Shown: one piece after another, positions 53,522 to 62,619 of the stretch
Layout of the letters: every line of letters begins with the position of its first letter
Position numbering within the stretch: the stretch's first letter is position 1
Origin: Vibrio porteresiae DSM 19223
Lineage (GTDB): Bacteria; Pseudomonadota; Gammaproteobacteria; Enterobacterales; Vibrionaceae
Direction of reading: 5' to 3'
DNA: 64,000 bases
Assembly: GCF_024347055.1 (NCBI RefSeq)
Contig: NZ_AP024896.1
Span: 744,001 to 808,000, forward strand
Position numbers and translations under genes: made by a program
Notes under the pieces: model-generated
The model's input: the letters and a program-made list of their open reading frames with translations, nothing else
What the model was told of the DNA's origin: nothing
The model's database searches: none

Positions 53522-53956
53522 ATGGTGACTTATCGAGTCATGGAAATAGACGATTACCAACAAGTGATGACGCTGTGGAGCGTGACTGAGCACATGTCGT
53601 TGCGCGATGCTGACTCAAAAGAGAATATCGGTGCCTATTTAGCGCGTAATCCGGGGTTGAGTTTTGTCGCACTGGCCGACGATAAAGTGGTCGGAGCATT
53701 GTTGGTGGGAACGGATGGTCGTCGTGGCTATGTGCAACATTTAGCGGTTGCATCGACATTACGTGGGCAAGGTATTGGCAAACAACTCATTTCTTTATGC
53801 GTTGATGCATTGGCAGAAATGGGCATCATGAAGACCCATTTATTTGTGTTAAAGGACAACCTACCAGCGCAGAAATTTTACGCTAAACTAGATTGGTACC
53901 CACGTAATGAAGTGACCATGATGACGTTTAATCACTCTGATAATCTCAATGTTTGA
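53522..53956 (+). CDS. GNAT acetyltransferase
   Basis: A 144-residue GNAT protein with a strong AAGGAGGAG before the start. YRVMEIDDYQQVMTLWSVTE, ALLVGTDGRRGYVQHLAVAS, LRGQGIGKQLISLCVDAL (CoA loop RGQGIG) and NLPAQKFYAKLDWYPRNEV are visible. It follows the previous acetyltransferase by 59 bases, so they are probably cotranscribed although not closely similar. It resembles the RimI/YpeA type. Substrate unknown. Confidence 0.85.
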   Translation: MVTYRVMEIDDYQQVMTLWSVTEHMSLRDADSKENIGAYLARNPGLSFVALADDKVVGALLVGTDGRRGYVQHLAVASTLRGQGIGKQLISLCVDALAEMGIMKTHLFVLKDNLPAQKFYAKLDWYPRNEVTMMTFNHSDNLNV

Positions 53957-54120
53957 GATCTGCTGCTAAAATTGGAATAAGGATAACAGACTGATAATTG
54001 AACAAAAATAAGCCAACCATTAACATCAGTGTGTCAAATAAATTGAGTCGTTACTCAAATATCTAAGTAATAAAACAATTCATAAAACAACGTTAGTTAA
54101 TCTTATAGGCTGGTTTAAAC

Positions 54121-54336
54121 ATGGCAACATACAAAGAGTACAAGGTGGTTACGATTGTGGAAGGGGGCTGCGGCACCATTTTTCTTGGCGCAAGTGGCTT
54201 ACCTGTGCAGCGCTTAGAAGCTGAGCTCAATCGTTATGCACAAGATGGCTGGGAAGTGGTTTTTCAAGTTATTGAGAAAAAACGCTTTTTGCTATTTTGG
54301 CAGCGTGAAGCAATTATTCTGACGTTAGGTCGATAA
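54121..54336 (+). CDS. DUF4177 protein
   Basis: A 71-residue protein with the DUF4177 pattern: YKEYKVVTIVEGG at the start, then LEAELNRYAQDGWEVVFQVI (the D-GWE-V core), and a final hydrophobic strand (EAIILTLGR). Its function is unknown. It is the first gene of a tight three-gene unit with YidD and TM2 proteins. Confidence 0.85.
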   Translation: MATYKEYKVVTIVEGGCGTIFLGASGLPVQRLEAELNRYAQDGWEVVFQVIEKKRFLLFWQREAIILTLGR

Positions 54337-54337
54337 T

Positions 54338-54559
54338 GTGAAATGGTTTTCTCTATCGCTGATCCGCTTTTATCAAACAACAGGCGGATCAAAGCGATGG
54401 TTTAACACGGAGTGTAACTTTGAACCGAGTTGTTCGGAGTATACGCGTCAATGCATCGTAAAGTACGGCGCGATCAAAGGCTGGCGTCTGGGCGTATCTC
54501 GTATACGTCGCTGCACACATCCTGATCTGGTCGAAAAAATATACGATGAGGTGCCATGA
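54338..54559 (+). CDS. YidD-family membrane protein
   Basis: A 73-residue YidD-type protein: LIRFYQTTGG, then FEPSCSEYTRQCIVKYGAIK, GWRLGVSRIRRCTHPD (the P-SCS-Y-A and R-x-RC elements). YidD assists membrane protein insertion with YidC and normally lies in the rnpA-yidC cluster at the origin. This copy is in a different context and is likely a paralogue. The start is GTG, one base after the preceding stop. Confidence 0.88.
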   Translation: MKWFSLSLIRFYQTTGGSKRWFNTECNFEPSCSEYTRQCIVKYGAIKGWRLGVSRIRRCTHPDLVEKIYDEVP

Positions 54560-54963
54560 TGAATATTTTTGAATCCACAAGACAGTTAGAAACGAAAGAA
54601 AATTCATTACGTTATCAGGTTCAGGCGCTGGACGACGCTCGCCGCAGATATTTTTTTGATGAGCAGTCTCAGCGTGTCAAAGACCCCGATACGTATGCTG
54701 TCCTCAATTGGTTTTTCATTGGGGGAATCCACCACTTTTACTTGCGCCAATATGGGCTGTTTTTAGGTGAAGTGTGTTGTTTGGTTTTAGCAGTGATTGC
54801 GCTCTCTATCGGAATAGCGTTTGGCTGGTTTTTAGTCGCCATGCTGTTACTGGTGGAGCTACCTCAGCTGTTTTATGCCCAAAAAATTGTACGACAGTAC
54901 AACTACCACATCTCAACCCAAATACTTTGTGAGGCGCGCGAGAAAGCGCTGGTACGAAGATAA
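54556..54963 (+). CDS. TM2-domain membrane protein
   Basis: A 135-residue protein. The N-terminal ~50 residues are charged and helical. Two hydrophobic segments, AVLNWFFIGGIHHFYLRQYG then GLFLGEVCCLVLAVIALSIG and FGWFLVAMLLLVELP, fit a TM2-type domain. The start overlaps the yidD-like stop in an ATGA arrangement, with GAGGTG just upstream, so translation is coupled. An ATG at 54559 is also possible. Function unknown. Confidence 0.8.
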   Translation: MMNIFESTRQLETKENSLRYQVQALDDARRRYFFDEQSQRVKDPDTYAVLNWFFIGGIHHFYLRQYGLFLGEVCCLVLAVIALSIGIAFGWFLVAMLLLVELPQLFYAQKIVRQYNYHISTQILCEAREKALVRR

Positions 54964-54987
54964 CTTACTGTTATACTTAGCCAATCG

Positions 54988-55012
54988 AGAGCTACTTCGG
55001 TAGCTCTTTTTT
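54988..55012 (+). terminator. intrinsic terminator after the TM2 gene
   Basis: AGAGCTAC and GTAGCTCT capped by a stable TTCG tetraloop, then six T. Confidence 0.93.
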
Positions 55013-55032
55013 GACTTCTCAGTAGGTGAGCC

Positions 55033-55479
55033 ATGACACTTTCTATTAATCCCGCATCCATGCAGGATGTTACGGCTATCCATAGTTTGACATCTCAACT
55101 TGGTTATCACGCATCGCTTGAACAGTCCAAACAGTGGCTTGAGCAGATGTTGCATTCTCAAAATCATTGCGTATTTGTGGCTAAACGAGGTGACAAAACC
55201 TTGGGTTGGTTAGCCGTTGAACAACGACTCTTTCTCGAATCTGGTTTTAAAGCAGAAATAACAGGTCTTGTGGTTTCTGATGATGAGCGACGCATCGGTG
55301 TCGGTCGTGATTTGGTCAATCGCGCGAGAGCGTGGGCGGTTGAACACGGTTTAACCGAGCTGGTAGTGCGTTCGAATATCAGCCGTGAACACTCGCATCT
55401 CTTTTATCAACGCATCGGTTTCCACCATCAAAAAACTGCCCATCAATACCAGATGGAACTCCCTCGCGAAGAAGAGTAG
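55033..55479 (+). CDS. GNAT acetyltransferase
   Basis: A 148-residue GNAT protein: LSINPASMQDVTAIHSLTSQ, TLGWLAVEQRLFLESGFKAE, ITGLVVSDDERRIGVGRDLV (RRIGVG is the CoA loop) and FYQRIGFHHQKTAHQYQMEL. AGGTGAGCC precedes the ATG. It is adjacent to a terminator, so it has its own promoter or depends on readthrough. Substrate unknown. Confidence 0.84.
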   Translation: MTLSINPASMQDVTAIHSLTSQLGYHASLEQSKQWLEQMLHSQNHCVFVAKRGDKTLGWLAVEQRLFLESGFKAEITGLVVSDDERRIGVGRDLVNRARAWAVEHGLTELVVRSNISREHSHLFYQRIGFHHQKTAHQYQMELPREEE

Positions 55480-55689
55480 CCTGCCTGAATCTTGCTTATC
55501 GCCTTTGATGCTTTCAGCTTAGTAAAATCGTCGTTTAGCTTTGCTAAATGGCGATTTTTGACTATAGAGTTCACAACCATTTCAATTGGTTAATAAATCT
55601 CTGGAACTCTTGATGCGTCTTGTTGTATAACCCTGCAACTGTGCATAAATCACGTTGTATTGTCACATATAAGATGTAAAGGAGTCACT

Positions 55690-56328
55690 GTGAAGAAATA
55701 CCAAGCTTATCTATTTGATATGGATGGAACCTTAGTCAATTCTGAACCGCTTAAAGGTCAAGCGTTAGCGCTGGCTTGTAAAGAGTATGGTGCGGATGTC
55801 GATTACCATATCTACCAGTCAGTCATGGGAGAAGATTGGGCGACAGTGACTCAGCATTTTTTTGATTACGCGGATATCACTCCCGATTTTGACCAGTTCA
55901 ATGCGCATTTTCGTCGCCATTATGAACGTTTATTGGAAGAGCAACTCTCTTTAAACAGCGGTGCGCGCGAATATTTAGCGCAGCTAAATCAGCAAGGTTT
56001 TCCCTGCGCAGTCGTGAGTTCTGCGGCGAACTGGATGGTGGATAAAATCCTAAAGCAGCTCGATTTGGCCTCTCAATTTAAAGTGGTGATTGGCCGCGAA
56101 GATGTGACTAAACATAAGCCTGATCCTCAAGCCTATCTATTGGCGTTAGAACGTTTAGGTGTTAAAGCGCAACAAGCAGTGATCTTTGAAGACTCTGAAG
56201 CGGGTTTAAAAGCTGGCCTAGCGGCTGATTGTGATGTGATTGCAATTGCTCATGAGTTTAATCAGCGTCACCACTTTGAACATGCGACTGAGCACGTAGC
56301 GGATTTTCGTTTATTGCTACAAAAGTAG
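55690..56328 (+). CDS. HAD-superfamily phosphatase
   Basis: A 212-residue HAD hydrolase: LFDMDGTLVNSEPLKGQALA (nucleophile Asp), AVVSSAANWMVDKIL (motif II Ser), GREDVTKHKPDPQAYLLALE (Lys) and IFEDSEAGLKAGLAADCDVI (acidic motif IV). Its length and helical cap (class I) fit beta-phosphoglucomutase-like and YieH-type sugar phosphatases. GTG start with AGGAG five bases upstream; the upstream frame has no site. The substrate is unknown. Confidence 0.87.
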   Translation: MKKYQAYLFDMDGTLVNSEPLKGQALALACKEYGADVDYHIYQSVMGEDWATVTQHFFDYADITPDFDQFNAHFRRHYERLLEEQLSLNSGAREYLAQLNQQGFPCAVVSSAANWMVDKILKQLDLASQFKVVIGREDVTKHKPDPQAYLLALERLGVKAQQAVIFEDSEAGLKAGLAADCDVIAIAHEFNQRHHFEHATEHVADFRLLLQK

Positions 56329-56455
56329 ATTGAATCACGTCTCTTGATTCCTTGCTATAACAAGGTTATGTTGCTGATAAAAGGAAGTTGTTCCATAAGA
56401 ACAAAGTGTTATCAGCCACGATAACTAGCCAATATAAATACCGCAAGGAATCAGC

Positions 56456-56938
56456 ATGACATTAGCATTAAAGGCATCGTCTCAACGGGTGCAGGATTTT
56501 CTCGACCAACATGGTGTAGAGCTTAAGGTAAAACAGATGACCGAATCGACTCGCACCGCCGCAGAAGCTGCCGATGCGTTAGGTTGTCAAATTGGGCAAA
56601 TCGCCAAATCGCTTATCTTCAAAAACAAAGCAACGGGCACACCAGTACTGTTGGTCGCCTCTGGCGCAAACCGTGTCGATACCAAAAAGGTAGAGAAGGC
56701 GACTGGGATTAAACTGGGTCGCGCTGATGCCGATTATGTGCGTGAGCATGTTGGCTATGTGATTGGTGGTGTTCCGCCGATTGCCCACTCCCAAGCTTTG
56801 ACTACTTACCTTGATCCTGATTTACAAAACTATTCAACGGTTTGGGCTGCCGCAGGTACGCCAAACTCGATGTTTGAATTGGCTTGTGATCAGTTAGAAA
56901 AGCTCACCCAAGGGGCCTGGATCGAGATGGCTCAATAG
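56456..56938 (+). CDS. YbaK/EbsC-family aminoacyl-tRNA deacylase
   Basis: A 160-residue trans-editing protein: SQRVQDFLDQHGVELKVKQM, ADALGCQIGQIAKSLIFKNK (the conserved I-K-S-L-x-F with catalytic-region Lys), LVASGANRVDTKKVEKATGI and IGGVPPIAHSQALTTYLDPD (GG-x-PP loop). Such proteins hydrolyse mischarged tRNAs. It is a stand-alone domain without synthetase, as is common in Vibrionaceae. Confidence 0.88.
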   Translation: MTLALKASSQRVQDFLDQHGVELKVKQMTESTRTAAEAADALGCQIGQIAKSLIFKNKATGTPVLLVASGANRVDTKKVEKATGIKLGRADADYVREHVGYVIGGVPPIAHSQALTTYLDPDLQNYSTVWAAAGTPNSMFELACDQLEKLTQGAWIEMAQ

Positions 56939-57049
56939 TCATAGTAGTGAATATCAAAACTGACCTACATCATACTAATGTGATCTAACTCCCATTCATG
57001 GTTGGGGAATGTTAGAATAGCGCATCAATTTAATTGACATGATGATCTT

Positions 57050-57436
57050 ATGAACGAGTTTGACACCTTACTGAAGATTGCCGCACGTAAAGCGACTATT
57101 GACGCAAACAGTGATTGGTACCAAGGACCAGAAACCTACTTAAGTGGGATTGAAAGCGAGCTGAATGAAGTTCGCGCCGAGCTTAACAAACATCGCCGTG
57201 TGTACGTCGAAGATGAACTGGCGGATGTGCTTTGGGACTATGTGAACGTACTCCAAGCTCTGGCAAAAGAGCAGGGGATTGATCCGCAGCGCGTTTTAGC
57301 TCGTGCATGTCAAAAGTACCAAGAGCGTGTGACTGCCATCGAACAAGATCAATCTTGGGATGAGGTAAAACGTCGTCAATCCGTTGAGTTAGCGAAAGCT
57401 CATTGTCAGGATGTGTTGACTCCACAAGATAAGTGA
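57050..57436 (+). CDS. MazG-like nucleotide pyrophosphohydrolase
   Basis: A 128-residue all-alpha protein with the MazG metal site: GIESELNEVRAELNKH (E-x2-E) and YVEDELADVLWDYVNVLQAL (E-x2-D-x3-D type). This fold cleaves nucleoside triphosphates to monophosphates and pyrophosphate. The short single domain corresponds to MazG-like house-cleaning enzymes. Its stop precedes the next ATG by 26 bases, so it may be cotranscribed with the DJ-1/PfpI gene. Confidence 0.85.
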   Translation: MNEFDTLLKIAARKATIDANSDWYQGPETYLSGIESELNEVRAELNKHRRVYVEDELADVLWDYVNVLQALAKEQGIDPQRVLARACQKYQERVTAIEQDQSWDEVKRRQSVELAKAHCQDVLTPQDK

Positions 57437-57462
57437 TTTGGTCATACGACAAGGAGAGTCAG

Positions 57463-58071
57463 ATGAATATCGGTATCTATGTGTATGAAAACTCAGAAGT
57501 GTTGGATTTTTCTGGCCCTTTTGAGGTTTTTTGTACCGCCAAACGATTAGGGGCTGACCAATGGAATGTGTTTACCGTTGGGCAGACACTTGAACCGATC
57601 AGCGCCCGCGGCGGTTTTAAACATGTGCCTATGTATTCGTTTGCTGACCACCCACCGATTGATGTATTGGTGGTGGTTGGTGGGGTGCATCACGATGAGA
57701 TGGACAAAGAGCCAGTCATCGAGTGGATTCGTCAAGTGGCCAAAACCGCTACGTGGGTGACGTCGGTTTGCACTGGCGCTTTTTTACTGGCTCGGGCAGG
57801 TTTACTTACGGGTAAACGCGTGACGACTCATTGGGAAGACATTCCTGCATTACATGATACCTTTGCCGAACTTACCGTTGTTCCTAATGTTCGTTGGGTG
57901 CGTGATGGTCAGTTAGTGACGTCAGCGGGGATCTCTGCGGGCATTGATATGAGCCTTTGGTTGGTAAGCGAACTGGGCACATTAACCTTGGCAGAAGAGA
58001 CCGCCATTCAAATGGATTATGCTTGGGAAAATGCGCCGCAAGACGATCAGTTCGGCGTTGAATCGGTATAA
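57463..58071 (+). CDS. DJ-1/PfpI-family protein
   Basis: A 202-residue class I glutamine amidotransferase-like protein: NIGIYVYENSEVLDFSGPFE, VLVVVGGVHHDEMDKEP, VTSVCTGAFLLARAGLLTGK (the nucleophile Cys elbow) and THWEDIPALHDTF. It is close to the domain found alone in isonitrile hydratase-like proteins and at the N-terminus of AraC-type regulators (FtrA/GlxA); here there is no DNA-binding domain. ATG at 57463 with AGGAG six bases upstream. Substrate unknown. Confidence 0.85.
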   Translation: MNIGIYVYENSEVLDFSGPFEVFCTAKRLGADQWNVFTVGQTLEPISARGGFKHVPMYSFADHPPIDVLVVVGGVHHDEMDKEPVIEWIRQVAKTATWVTSVCTGAFLLARAGLLTGKRVTTHWEDIPALHDTFAELTVVPNVRWVRDGQLVTSAGISAGIDMSLWLVSELGTLTLAEETAIQMDYAWENAPQDDQFGVESV

Positions 58072-58086
58072 GCTCTCGAATTAAAA

Positions 58087-58117
58087 AAAGCATGTGACTT
58101 TCAAAGCCACATGCTTT
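58087..58117. terminator. intrinsic terminator between convergent genes
   Basis: AAAGCATGTG and CACATGCTTT; on the minus strand it is followed by a T-run, so it mainly ends glpD, while the plus-strand gene stops 16 bases before it. Confidence 0.85.
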
Positions 58118-58162
58118 ATCACCATCCTGTCGATAACATTAATGCCGTTTAGTCATTAACGT

Positions 58163-59713
58163 TTAATCAACTAGCGCAGGCTCGATGGTTTTCTGTTGAG
58201 CAATTTTTTGCTCGATATACGTTTGAATACGACCTTTATCCGCATCACTCATTCCAATGCCAAGTTTACTGCGGCGCCAAATCACATCTTCAAGTCGATA
58301 GATGTATTCGTACTCCATCAGATAATCAATTTCTTTTGCATACACGTGTGGTGCCAGCTCTTCACCCAAATCACTGAGGTTGTCGACATCACGCAGCATC
58401 ACGGTCGCAACGCGCGATCCGTAACTGGTTAGCCAGCGTTTGATCACGAGTGGATCAAGAGTTGGCAAGTGACGGTGTAACTCAGTTTGCCAATGGTCTA
58501 AGTCATAACTCTCCGCACCGGGAAGCAAAGAGGTATCGGTATTGCCTTCCGGAAGGCCTGGGAAAAATGGCTGCAGATGATGCAGCGCAGACTCAGCCAA
58601 TTTACGATACGTCGTTAATTTGCCGCCAAACACTGATACCACAGGTACTTTACTTGGTGAACCATCAAGGGTGAGGGTGTAATCACGAGTAATGGCTTGT
58701 GGTGAATCTGATTCATCATCACACAGTGGACGCACGCCACTGTATTCAAACACGATATCGCTTTTGCCAATTTTGTGTTCGAAATGGCGGTTAACTACAT
58801 CAATCAAGTAGTCACGTTCTTTGTCTGAAATCGCTACTTTACGTGGGTCGCCATGGTATTCCACATCGGTGGTGCCAATCAGCGAGTATTTATCCATGTA
58901 GGGAATAACGAACACGATGCGCTTATCTTCGTTTTGCAAAATGTACGCTTGTTCTTCGTCGTGAATTTTTGGCACGACAATGTGCGACCCTTGGATCAAG
59001 CGAATCCCATAAGGGGAATTGAGTTCGATATTTTCGGTGAGGAAATGTTTTACCCAAGGACCAGTTGCGTTCACTAATGCTTTACTGCGACGGGTAAAAC
59101 GAGTTTGCGTACGCTCATCAAATAGGGTCACTAACCAGTGATTACTCTCGCGCTGCGCTTTTTCAACGCTGCAATAGTTGCGCACTTCTGCGCCCGCTTC
59201 TTCGGCTTGCATCGCATTGAGCACCACCATCCGCGCATCATCGACCCAGCAGTCAGAATACTCAAAGCCCACTTTTAAATCTTCGGTCGTGGTGTGTCCT
59301 GCATTCAGGCGTACCTTATGACTTTTATCTAAAGAGGTGCGTTTGCCCCCAAGGTGATCGTAAAGAAATAACCCGGTACGAATCATCCACGCAGGGCGTA
59401 AATAAGGTTGATGAGGCAGACGAAAACGCATCGGTTTGACAATATGAGGGGCTTTTTTCAGTAGCACTTCGCGTTCAGCTAGCGCTTCGCCAACCAAACG
59501 AAATTCGTAATGTTCTAAATAGCGCAACCCGCCATGAATCAGTTTTGAGCTGGCTGAAGAGGTGGCACCAGCGAAATCGCGCGCTTCATAGAGTCCTACT
59601 TGCATGCCGCGGCTGGCTGCATCGGCGGCGATTCCTGCACCGTTGATCCCGCCACCAACCACTATCAAATCCAGAAGTGAGTCATCCGTTGTTGAGCGTA
59701 GTGTATGTTTCAT
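58163..59713 (-). CDS. glpD: aerobic glycerol-3-phosphate dehydrogenase
   Basis: A 516-residue flavoprotein of the inner membrane that oxidises sn-glycerol-3-phosphate to dihydroxyacetone phosphate and reduces ubiquinone. The FAD loop VVGGGINGAGIAADAASRG, then GATSSASSKLIHGGLRYLEH, MRFRLPHQPYLRPAWMIRTG and FEYSDCWVDDARMV, is nearly identical to E. coli GlpD. It stands alone. The region before the ATG contains two ATGTTCG motifs, expected for GlpR repression. It could feed glycerol-derived carbon into glycolysis under aerobic conditions, in contrast to the anaerobic diol dehydratase at 37 kb. Confidence 0.97.
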   Translation of the reverse strand: MKHTLRSTTDDSLLDLIVVGGGINGAGIAADAASRGMQVGLYEARDFAGATSSASSKLIHGGLRYLEHYEFRLVGEALAEREVLLKKAPHIVKPMRFRLPHQPYLRPAWMIRTGLFLYDHLGGKRTSLDKSHKVRLNAGHTTTEDLKVGFEYSDCWVDDARMVVLNAMQAEEAGAEVRNYCSVEKAQRESNHWLVTLFDERTQTRFTRRSKALVNATGPWVKHFLTENIELNSPYGIRLIQGSHIVVPKIHDEEQAYILQNEDKRIVFVIPYMDKYSLIGTTDVEYHGDPRKVAISDKERDYLIDVVNRHFEHKIGKSDIVFEYSGVRPLCDDESDSPQAITRDYTLTLDGSPSKVPVVSVFGGKLTTYRKLAESALHHLQPFFPGLPEGNTDTSLLPGAESYDLDHWQTELHRHLPTLDPLVIKRWLTSYGSRVATVMLRDVDNLSDLGEELAPHVYAKEIDYLMEYEYIYRLEDVIWRRSKLGIGMSDADKGRIQTYIEQKIAQQKTIEPALVD

Positions 59714-59726
59714 TTGTAGGCCTTTT

Positions 59727-59759
59727 ATGTTCGTTATTGGTCTTTAATGTTCGTACGAA
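59727..59759 (-). promoter_or_regulatory. GlpR-like operator upstream of glpD
   Basis: ATGTTCG occurs at 59727-59733 and again at 59747-59753, exactly 20 bases apart, and the second copy is part of a TTCGTACGAA palindrome (59750-59759). ATGTTCG is the half-site of the E. coli GlpR operator. The sites lie 14-46 bases before the glpD ATG. Confidence 0.6.
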
Positions 59760-59920
59760 ACTATTAAACGCGTTTTTTGTTGATATATCCACCATTTTTT
59801 CGTTGATGTAACAAAAAAGTTATCGATAGAACAAAATGAGTTTGCCTGCTAGAGATGACAAAGATGTGATAAGTGTAGGAAAACCGCTGGCTAAGAAGAG
59901 GCCGTAAGACCAAAAGAGCA

Positions 59921-59945
59921 AAAAAAAACCTGCCAGGAGGCAGGT
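59921..59945 (-). terminator. intrinsic terminator of the 145-residue gene
   Basis: ACCTGCC and GGCAGGT around a four-base loop, followed on the minus strand by eight T. Confidence 0.9.
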
Positions 59946-59983
59946 CTCTTATCACCGCAGTGAGCACTTATTTTGAAAAGACT

Positions 59984-60421
59984 TTATTTTGAAAAGACTT
60001 CGCGGAAATCACGTTTCAAAATAGGATCACGGCGTGCTTTTTTCAGTTGTTTCAGCATGTCTTTGACACAGCTGTAAAGAACGTCATCGAGCATACGAGC
60101 ACGATACGCGTCTTTATCTTCTTCAGTCATCTCTTTTGGCAGATCCAATGTTGGAAACTCTTCCATTACATTGATGCCAGCGAAGGCTTGGCTTACCGAA
60201 ATAAGCGCGTGGAACTGTTCAAAGTTATCCAGAATGTTTTGTGCGCTTGCTGGTAGAGAATCCCAAGACTCACGAACCGCTTCTTCAGACACTTCGTGAA
60301 TAGATTGGATCATAAAGTACAGTTCTTGTGGTACTTCTTCAAACTCGATCACTTGACGTAGTTCTGCAGACAGAGAGTCTAGGTCAACGACGGGAGTTTC
60401 ATTTTGGTTGGTATCAGACAT
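59984..60421 (-). CDS. acidic helical protein, unknown
   Basis: A 145-residue soluble protein, all-helical by pattern and acidic at the start (VDLDSLSAELRQVIEFEEVP), with a basic C-terminus (LKKARRDPILKRDFREVFSK). ATG at 60421 with AGGATGG eight bases upstream; the longer frame to 60454 has no site. I do not recognise the family. It lies alone with its own terminator and is probably a conserved Vibrio protein. Confidence 0.7.
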   Translation of the reverse strand: MSDTNQNETPVVDLDSLSAELRQVIEFEEVPQELYFMIQSIHEVSEEAVRESWDSLPASAQNILDNFEQFHALISVSQAFAGINVMEEFPTLDLPKEMTEEDKDAYRARMLDDVLYSCVKDMLKQLKKARRDPILKRDFREVFSK

Positions 60422-60537
60422 GGAAGCCATCCTGTAGTGGAAGTCAGTAATCAAAAGCGCATCCTAGAAAGATTGCTCGATAAGTCAATAAACATCGAGC
60501 ATCTTTGGTTTGGTTGCGCTTTTTTTCAGCGTTTATG

Positions 60538-62511
60538 CTAGATAGGATTGGATTCTAGCTTAAATTGCTTCACTCGTGCCATGAGCTGATCCGACAAAGC
60601 GGCAAGTGAATGGCTACTTTGTGCTAATTGGTCGACTGCCGTTGCCGTTTCTTTGGTAATTTGGTTAGCTTCATCGACGTTCATGCTGATAGTGCAGGTA
60701 GTGGCACTCTGTTCTTCAATTGCCACCGCCACTTGCGCATTGGTTTCCCGTAGCTCTTCAACCGAATGTTGCACTTGATGCATGGACGATGTCACCGTCT
60801 CGGCGCGTTTGGCCGCCTGTACGGTTTTATCGCGGCAGTGAATAATCGATGACGTTGCTTTAGTCACACTGCTTTGCAAACAGACAATCAGCGCTTCAAT
60901 ATCTTCTGTTGACGTTTGGGTACGTTGTGCCAAGACGCGAACTTCATCGGATACCACCGCAAATCCACGTCCTTGTTCACCCGCACGGGCTGATTCAATC
61001 GCAGCGTTAAGCGCAAGCAGGTTAGTTTGCTCGGCAATGGCGCGAATGGTTTCAATGATGGTGCCAATACTCTCAGACTGATTCACCAACTGCTGAATGA
61101 TATCTGCACTTTCTTCGATGTCTTTAGTAATCACACTAATATCCGATAGCACATCACGCACAGAATCAATGGTTGTGTGAGTGACTTGGCTAGCCTGTAA
61201 GGTGAAATGAGATGACTCCTCAGCATTTCGCGCGATCTCTTCCGAGGTAGCCGACATTTGATGTAGAGCAACGGTGATCTGCTCGATTTCATCTTTAAGC
61301 CCTTGGGTCGATTGGTTCACTTGTGTTGCTACGGCACTTAATGAGCCCGACATATGATTGACATTACCAGAGGCGCTAGACACTTCCTTCAGTACATCGC
61401 TCAGTGAATCAAACGAAATATTCAAATGGGTAAGAAGTAGGGTGAACTCATCTTTTTTCTTTGGGTTGACCTTAGAGCGATAGGTGAGGTCGCCTTTAGC
61501 TAAAGAACGGATCGCATGGGTTAACCCATCGATACCACGGCTGATTAAGCGCGACACGAATACCGTGCACAAAATGGCGGCAGCAATCGCTGCTGCGGTC
61601 AAACCTTCGATAACGATTTGAAACAGCTCTTTCTCTTCGTTAATCACTTGTGCTTCTTCTGTTTGCGCTTTCAACAATTCCTCTTTCATCTCAACGATCA
61701 CATTGCTGGTTTTAAGACCATCCTCAGCGAGCATCTTTTTCTCTTCTGTCAACGTGTGGACAAGTTGCATCAGTTGATCAAAAGAGGTGAAGTAAGCAGA
61801 TTCATGTGATTTAAACTCGTTAAATAGCGCCCGTTCCTCTGCATTTTCTAAATGTTGTTCAACGGTCTTTTGTAATGGATTAAGGCGTGTTGTGACCAGT
61901 TGGTTAAATGGATTGGCATCATGGTGGCTATCGTGTAGTGCGGTCATGGCGCTAATTTCCGATTCCAACAGAACTTCCATTAGCTTCGCTATTTCAAATT
62001 CAAACTCACTGTTGCCACTCTCTTTGGCGAACTCGAGTAACTGGTCCAAATTCTTTTTAGCGACAGCAAATTCAACAGAAAACTGTTCGTTAAACATTTT
62101 GTCGTAGAGATGGGATTGGTTAGAAACCTGTTTGAAAATATTGACATAATGATGAATATCATCAGTTAGCTCACGAGCTTCTGCAGAAAGTTTGGCTTTG
62201 TTCGCCACGTCCGGATTCTGCTTCAATAGTGAAAGCATCTGCTCCAACTTTTCTTCTCTTTGGTTAAATTCATTTAGAGCGGCTTCATCATGACTATAGA
62301 AATAATCTGTTGCAGCTAGTCGGGCCTTTAAAAATGTTGCCTGAACCTCACTCACTTGGCTAAACACTTCTGATTCAGCCAGCACATGATGAAAGGCAGT
62401 CGATGAGTGGTTCAGGCCAACGAGTGATGTGCCAGAGGAGATGGCAAAACTTAGCACACATACCCCAAACCCGAGTACTACTTTGGTTTTGACCGATTGT
62501 AAGTTAAGCAT
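60538..62511 (-). CDS. methyl-accepting chemotaxis protein
   Basis: A 657-residue chemoreceptor. An N-terminal membrane helix (VVLGFGVCVLSFAISSGTSL) precedes a ~270-residue periplasmic helical domain (size and pattern fit the helical bimodular type). Then come a second membrane helix (AAAIAAAILCTVFVSRL), HAMP (ISRGIDGLTHAIRSLAKGDL) and the signalling domain. Its tip IRAIAEQTNLLALNAAIESA, then RAGEQGRGFAVV, contacts CheA and CheW. ATG at 62511 with a strong AGGAGG. A CRP-like site lies about 110 bases upstream. The ligand is unknown; HBM receptors often sense small organic acids. Confidence 0.93.
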   Translation of the reverse strand: MLNLQSVKTKVVLGFGVCVLSFAISSGTSLVGLNHSSTAFHHVLAESEVFSQVSEVQATFLKARLAATDYFYSHDEAALNEFNQREEKLEQMLSLLKQNPDVANKAKLSAEARELTDDIHHYVNIFKQVSNQSHLYDKMFNEQFSVEFAVAKKNLDQLLEFAKESGNSEFEFEIAKLMEVLLESEISAMTALHDSHHDANPFNQLVTTRLNPLQKTVEQHLENAEERALFNEFKSHESAYFTSFDQLMQLVHTLTEEKKMLAEDGLKTSNVIVEMKEELLKAQTEEAQVINEEKELFQIVIEGLTAAAIAAAILCTVFVSRLISRGIDGLTHAIRSLAKGDLTYRSKVNPKKKDEFTLLLTHLNISFDSLSDVLKEVSSASGNVNHMSGSLSAVATQVNQSTQGLKDEIEQITVALHQMSATSEEIARNAEESSHFTLQASQVTHTTIDSVRDVLSDISVITKDIEESADIIQQLVNQSESIGTIIETIRAIAEQTNLLALNAAIESARAGEQGRGFAVVSDEVRVLAQRTQTSTEDIEALIVCLQSSVTKATSSIIHCRDKTVQAAKRAETVTSSMHQVQHSVEELRETNAQVAVAIEEQSATTCTISMNVDEANQITKETATAVDQLAQSSHSLAALSDQLMARVKQFKLESNPI

Positions 62512-62619
62512 GTTGCCTCCTGAGCACACCTTGAACCTAATAACAAATTCGCTATTAAAAATTTGCGTACAATGTTAAGGAAATTATTGCATGCCGTAGG
62601 AGAAACGGAGAAAAAACAG

